A DNA stretch of 64,000 nt from Diphasiastrum complanatum (taxonomy: Eukaryota > Streptophyta > Lycopodiopsida > Lycopodiales > Lycopodiaceae). Shown in pieces: positions 60,271-64,000 of this stretch. The translations under genes and the position numbers were made by a program. A model generated the notes under the pieces. It did not search any database, had not been told where the DNA came from, and saw only the letters and a program-made list of their open reading frames with translations. The DNA lies in NCBI GenBank assembly GCA_029204225.1, contig CM055096.1, positions 77,564,580 through 77,628,579 of the forward strand, read 5' to 3'. Numbering within the stretch: position 1 is the first letter of the stretch; every line of letters starts with the position of its first letter.

Positions 60271-61232
60271 CATTGATCCAAAAAAATTTCAAGAATAGAT
60301 AGCAAAAAAGGGCTAAACAACTTTCTAGCTTGAATTGTCGAAAAAAATTTCATACACCTGATGTTAGTAGCATTCAAAGCATGGTATGGCTCTGATATCA
60401 TGTGAAAAATCCAGCAACTTCACACATGTGGGGAACCACAACAAAAGTGTGAATGATCTTTACCATGCTTTATGGTGGCACACAAATCACCTGCAGAGTA
60501 ATACTACAATCTACCAACAGATTTGAGGCTAGAGCACAATTTAAAATGCTACAGATCAAAGCAACACTAATTCCTCACAAATAGGAAAAATACATAAGCA
60601 TAATAATGTATGAAGAAGACACCAATCTCGAATTAGAAAGAGAATACAATTACAAGCAAAATAGCATGAGATCCAATTTTGACATTATGACCTTACCAAA
60701 GCTTGCTTCATCATTAGAAATGAATGAGAACCATATGTACATATATAGGAGGGCCTTAGCTCATGGTACTACTAGCATTCAATGCATTTCCTACACCTAA
60801 TCAAGTGTAAACTACCACCATATTGACACCTAACAGCTTGCATGCAGAAATTGAACCTAACTTCTACCTACTTTCTCCAGAAGTCAATTTCTCAACTATG
60901 AACCTACAATTCTACTTGCATGTGTCCATTGCTATATTTGCATGTTATGCATGTCTCAATAGAAACTTAGGACACAATGGATTTGATATAGCTCGAGTTC
61001 CTCCAAGTCCATATTTGACCAATTCTATGTGTGAATCTACATGCATGTCACTCTAGACATTGTGAACATTGTTGCATGTCATACTAGACCAACTAAACAT
61101 TTTGCATGTCAATGGAATTTGATCTACCTAATCCAAACTCGCCCTATTCTACAAGGATATGTGCTCAATTCACACACCTTGAATATGTACAATCAATTTA
61201 CATGGGTAGAACCCCCAAAATCAACATACGTA
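60271..61232 (-). mobile_element. copia family X in reverse: leader, primer site, full LTR
   Basis: On the minus strand the LTR is 61,050-60,401 (650 bp, TGACATGC...TTTTTCACA), the primer site TGATATCAGAGCC is 60,400-60,388, and the leader continues to about 60,271. It pairs with the plus-strand half LTR at 59,947-60,270. Sequence to 61,232 is unassigned but is included in the duplication. Confidence 0.85.
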
Positions 61233-61880
61233 AGATAGATATGTTTTACAATTCTTCACACTCCTCCTTAAAATATATCTATATGATGTTGATGAATATC
61301 CTTTGTGTGTGAATTCTTTGCTTTGCATTTGAAGTGAAGATCCAAAGAATCCATCATAGCAGCACGCTTACCAAATCCACGATAAGATCTCTTTGATAGA
61401 AATCTTTTCCAAATGCCTTTAAAAAATATTCCACCAATCTGCCACTATGTCGATATGCCTCCTCCATGCTTGATACTGATCTCAGATTTGAGAAGTCCAC
61501 ATGCATGAAGATGGCTGCATAAGAATCTGAAAAACTCGAGGCCTCCATGCCTCATCATGATCACAAAGATCATATAGATCAAGATTATACCATGAGCAAT
61601 ATTCAAGATTAAGCACACTAGCTTAATTAGTCCAAACACTATGAACTCTATCCAAAATGGATCTAATCTTGAAACCAAAATCTCATTGAGGCTAAATACT
61701 TTCTTAAGGATGTAAGTGTCCTCATTGGATGTTTCACTTACTCTCAAAAGAAGTTTACAATATGCCTCAAAACATGAAAAAACTCCTTTTTCCAAACTAT
61801 GAGTACTAAACTCATTCTTGCTCTTACTCAATTTAAGAGCACACAAATGATGATACGATATCTTGCTTTCTAGATATTTT
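61233..61880 (-). mobile_element. copia 3' end remnant: polypurine tract and unassigned frame
   Basis: On the minus strand a purine tract AAGGAGGAG lies at 61,261-61,269, next to an LTR-like edge (TGTGAAGAATTG) of the same form as at 54,336. Upstream on that strand is a long frame with IGGIFFKGIWK, which faintly recalls the ADIFTKAL words near the end of copia RNase H, and a strongly hydrophobic stretch at about 61,560-61,670. It is the unduplicated spacer between the two fold-back blocks. Broken fossil. Confidence 0.4.
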
Positions 61881-63991
61881 GCAAATATAGTAATGGACAC
61901 ATGCAAGTAGAATTGTAGGTTCATAGTTGAGAAATTGGCATTTGGAGAAAGTAGGTAGAGTTAGATGCAATTTCTGCATGCAAGTTGTTAGGTGTCAATA
62001 TGGTGGTAACTTGAGGAAATGCATTGAATGCTAGTAAATACCACTAGCTAAGGCTCTCCTATATATGTACATATGGTTCTCATTCATTTCTAATCATGAA
62101 TCAAGCTTTGGTAAGGTCATAATGTCAAAATTGGATCTCATGCTATTTTGCTTGTAATTGTATTCTCTCTCTAACTCGAGATTGGTGTCTTCTTCATACA
62201 TTATTATGCTTATGTATTTTCCCTATTTGTGAGGAATTAGTGTTGCTTTGATTTGTAGCATTCTAGATTGTGCTCTAGCCTTAGATCTGTTGGTAGAATG
62301 TAGTATTACTCTGCAGGTGATCTGTGTGCCACCATAAAGCATGGTAAAGATCATTCACACTTTTGTTGTGGTTCCCCACATGTGTGAAGTTGCTGGATTT
62401 TTCACATGATATCAGAGCCATACCATGCTTTGAATGCTACTAATATCAGGTGTATGAAGAATTTTCTGACAATTCAAGCTAGAAAGCTGTTTAGCACTTT
62501 TTTGCTATCTATTCTTGAACAGTTTTTGGATCAATGAGGTTACAACTGATATTTTTAGTCCAGAACAGAGGATGTATTATTTGAATATATTGCATGCATG
62601 ATTCATCATTCACAGCTTTTGGTACTCAATCAAAGATAGAATTGGATAAGATGAGGCATGGAGGCCTCGAATTTGTCAGATTCTTATGTGTTACAATGTC
62701 TAGATTGACATGCATGTAGATTTACACATAGAATTGGTCAAACATGGACTTGGAGGAACTCGAGCCATATCAAATCCATTGTGTCCTAAGTTTCTATTGA
62801 GACATGCATAGCATGCAAATATAGTAATGGACACATGCAAGTAGAATTCTAGGTTCATAGTTGAGAAATTGACATTTGGAAAAAGTAGGTAGAAGTTAGG
62901 TGCAATTTCTGCATGCAAGCTATTACGTGTCAATATGGTGGTAGTTTGCACTTGATTAGGTGTAGGAAATGCATTGAATGCTAGTAGTACCATGAGCTAA
63001 GGCTCTCCTATATATGTACATATGGTTCTCATTGATCCAAAAAAATTTCAAGAATAGATAGCAAAAAAGGGCTAAACAACTTTCTAGCTTGAATTGTCGA
63101 AAAAATTTTCATACACCTGATGTTAGTAGCATTCAAAGCATGGTATGGCTCTGATATCATGTGAAAAATCCAGCAACTTCACACATGTGGGGAACCACAA
63201 CAAAAGTGTGAATGATCTTTACCATGCTTTATGGTGGCACACAAATCACCTGCAGAGTAATACTACAATCTACCAACAGATTTGAGGCTAGAGCACAATT
63301 TAAAATGCTACAGATCAAAGCAACACTAATTCCTCACAAATAGGAAAAATACATAAGCATAATAATGTATGAAGAAGACACCAATCTCGAATTAGAAAGA
63401 GAATACAATTACAAGCAAAATAGCATGAGATCCAATTTTGACATTATGACCTTACCAAAGCTTGCTTCATCATTAGAAATGAATGAGAACCATATGTACA
63501 TATATAGGAGGGCCTTAGCTCATGGTACTACTAGCATTCAATGCATTTCCTACACCTAATCAAGTGTAAACTACCACCATATTGACACCTAACAGCTTGC
63601 ATGCAGAAATTGAACCTAACTTCTACCTACTTTCTCCAGAAGTCAATTTCTCAACTATGAACCTACAATTCTACTTGCATGTGTCCATTGCTATATTTGC
63701 ATGTTATGCATGTCTCAATAGAAACTTAGGACACAATGGATTTGATATAGCTCGAGTTCCTCCAAGTCCATATTTGACCAATTCTATGTGTGAATCTACA
63801 TGCATGTCACTCTAGACATTGTGAACATTGTTGCATGTCATACTAGACCAACTAAACATTTTGCATGTCAATGGAATTTGATCTACCTAATCCAAACTCG
63901 CCCTATTCTACAAGGATATGTGCTCAATTCACACACCTTGAATATGTACAATCAATTTACATGGGTAGAACCCCCAAAATCAACATACGTA
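61881..63991. repeat. second copy of the family X fold-back block (direct duplication of 58,920-61,232)
   Basis: From GCAAATATAGTAATGGACAC at 61,881 to CAACATACGTA at 63,991 the sequence repeats 58,920-61,232 in the same order and orientation. The order is partial plus-strand LTR, primer site at about 62,407, half LTR from 62,706, and inverted full LTR at 63,160-63,809. Differences are very few, and a 64-codon frame (60,606-60,800 and 63,365-63,559) is identical in both. The second copy is about 200 bp shorter. The duplication is therefore recent relative to the elements it contains. Confidence 0.92.
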
Positions 63992-64000
63992 GCAATCTGT

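Noticed and set aside
60606-60800. 64-codon frame identical at 63,365-63,559 as a conserved small gene
   Set aside because: Identity is due to the recent duplication of the whole block. The frame runs antisense through an LTR and has no family resemblance.

Overview
The window looks like a plant nuclear genome dominated by transposable elements. The plant signs are GT-AG introns, a plant-type glutaredoxin-like gene with a C-terminal CxxC module, a small secreted peptide gene resembling IDA signalling peptides, and abundant Ty1/copia elements primed by the initiator-Met tRNA (TGGTATCAGAGC-type primer sites). A non-flowering vascular plant, most plausibly a fern, fits best. That rests on a remnant of an amino-type DNA methyltransferase, a DUF7869-like gene and two unusual reverse-transcriptase families that I associate with non-seed plants. 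It is an inference, not a sequence match.

Layout. 1-0.95 kb: 5' end of a minus-strand copia fossil. 0.95-3.8 kb: no clear gene, a 14-bp inverted repeat and a (TC)n tract. 3.8-7.2 kb: a 67-bp palindromic tandem repeat, then two decayed head-to-head genes: a DUF7869-like gene (minus) and a multi-exon beta-class DNA amino-methyltransferase (plus). 7.7-14.2 kb: three plus-strand copia fossils. 14.2-16.6 kb: an unrelated 1.1-1.2 kb tandem repeat. 17.2-17.6 kb: a probably intact secreted-peptide gene with TATA box. 19.4-20.3 kb: a decayed histone H3-family gene. 20.5-24.6 kb: one copia element nested in another (minus). 25.0-25.9 kb: a 31-bp satellite and a 328-bp (GA)n. 26.1-31.5 kb: an LTR, a tRNA-like SINE candidate and recurring hairpins. 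33.2-35.2 kb: the two-exon glutaredoxin-like gene, the clearest host gene here. 36.9-38.6 kb: LINE and copia scraps. 38.6-44.9 kb: a reverse-transcriptase element with 1.7-kb direct terminal repeats that contain introns, resembling Penelope-like elements. 45-48.4 kb: copia remnants. 48.4-53.6 kb: no genes seen. 53.6-58.9 kb: copia fossils, a pol-less LTR pair and a LINE fragment. 58.9-64 kb: a recent direct duplication of a fold-back block of copia LTRs.

Probably working genes are only the secreted peptide (17,292-17,642) and the glutaredoxin-like protein (33,232-35,189). The most unusual content is the methyltransferase/DUF7869 pair, the intron-containing RT element with its hairpin array, and the H3-like pseudogene. 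All calls come from reading the sequence without database searches.
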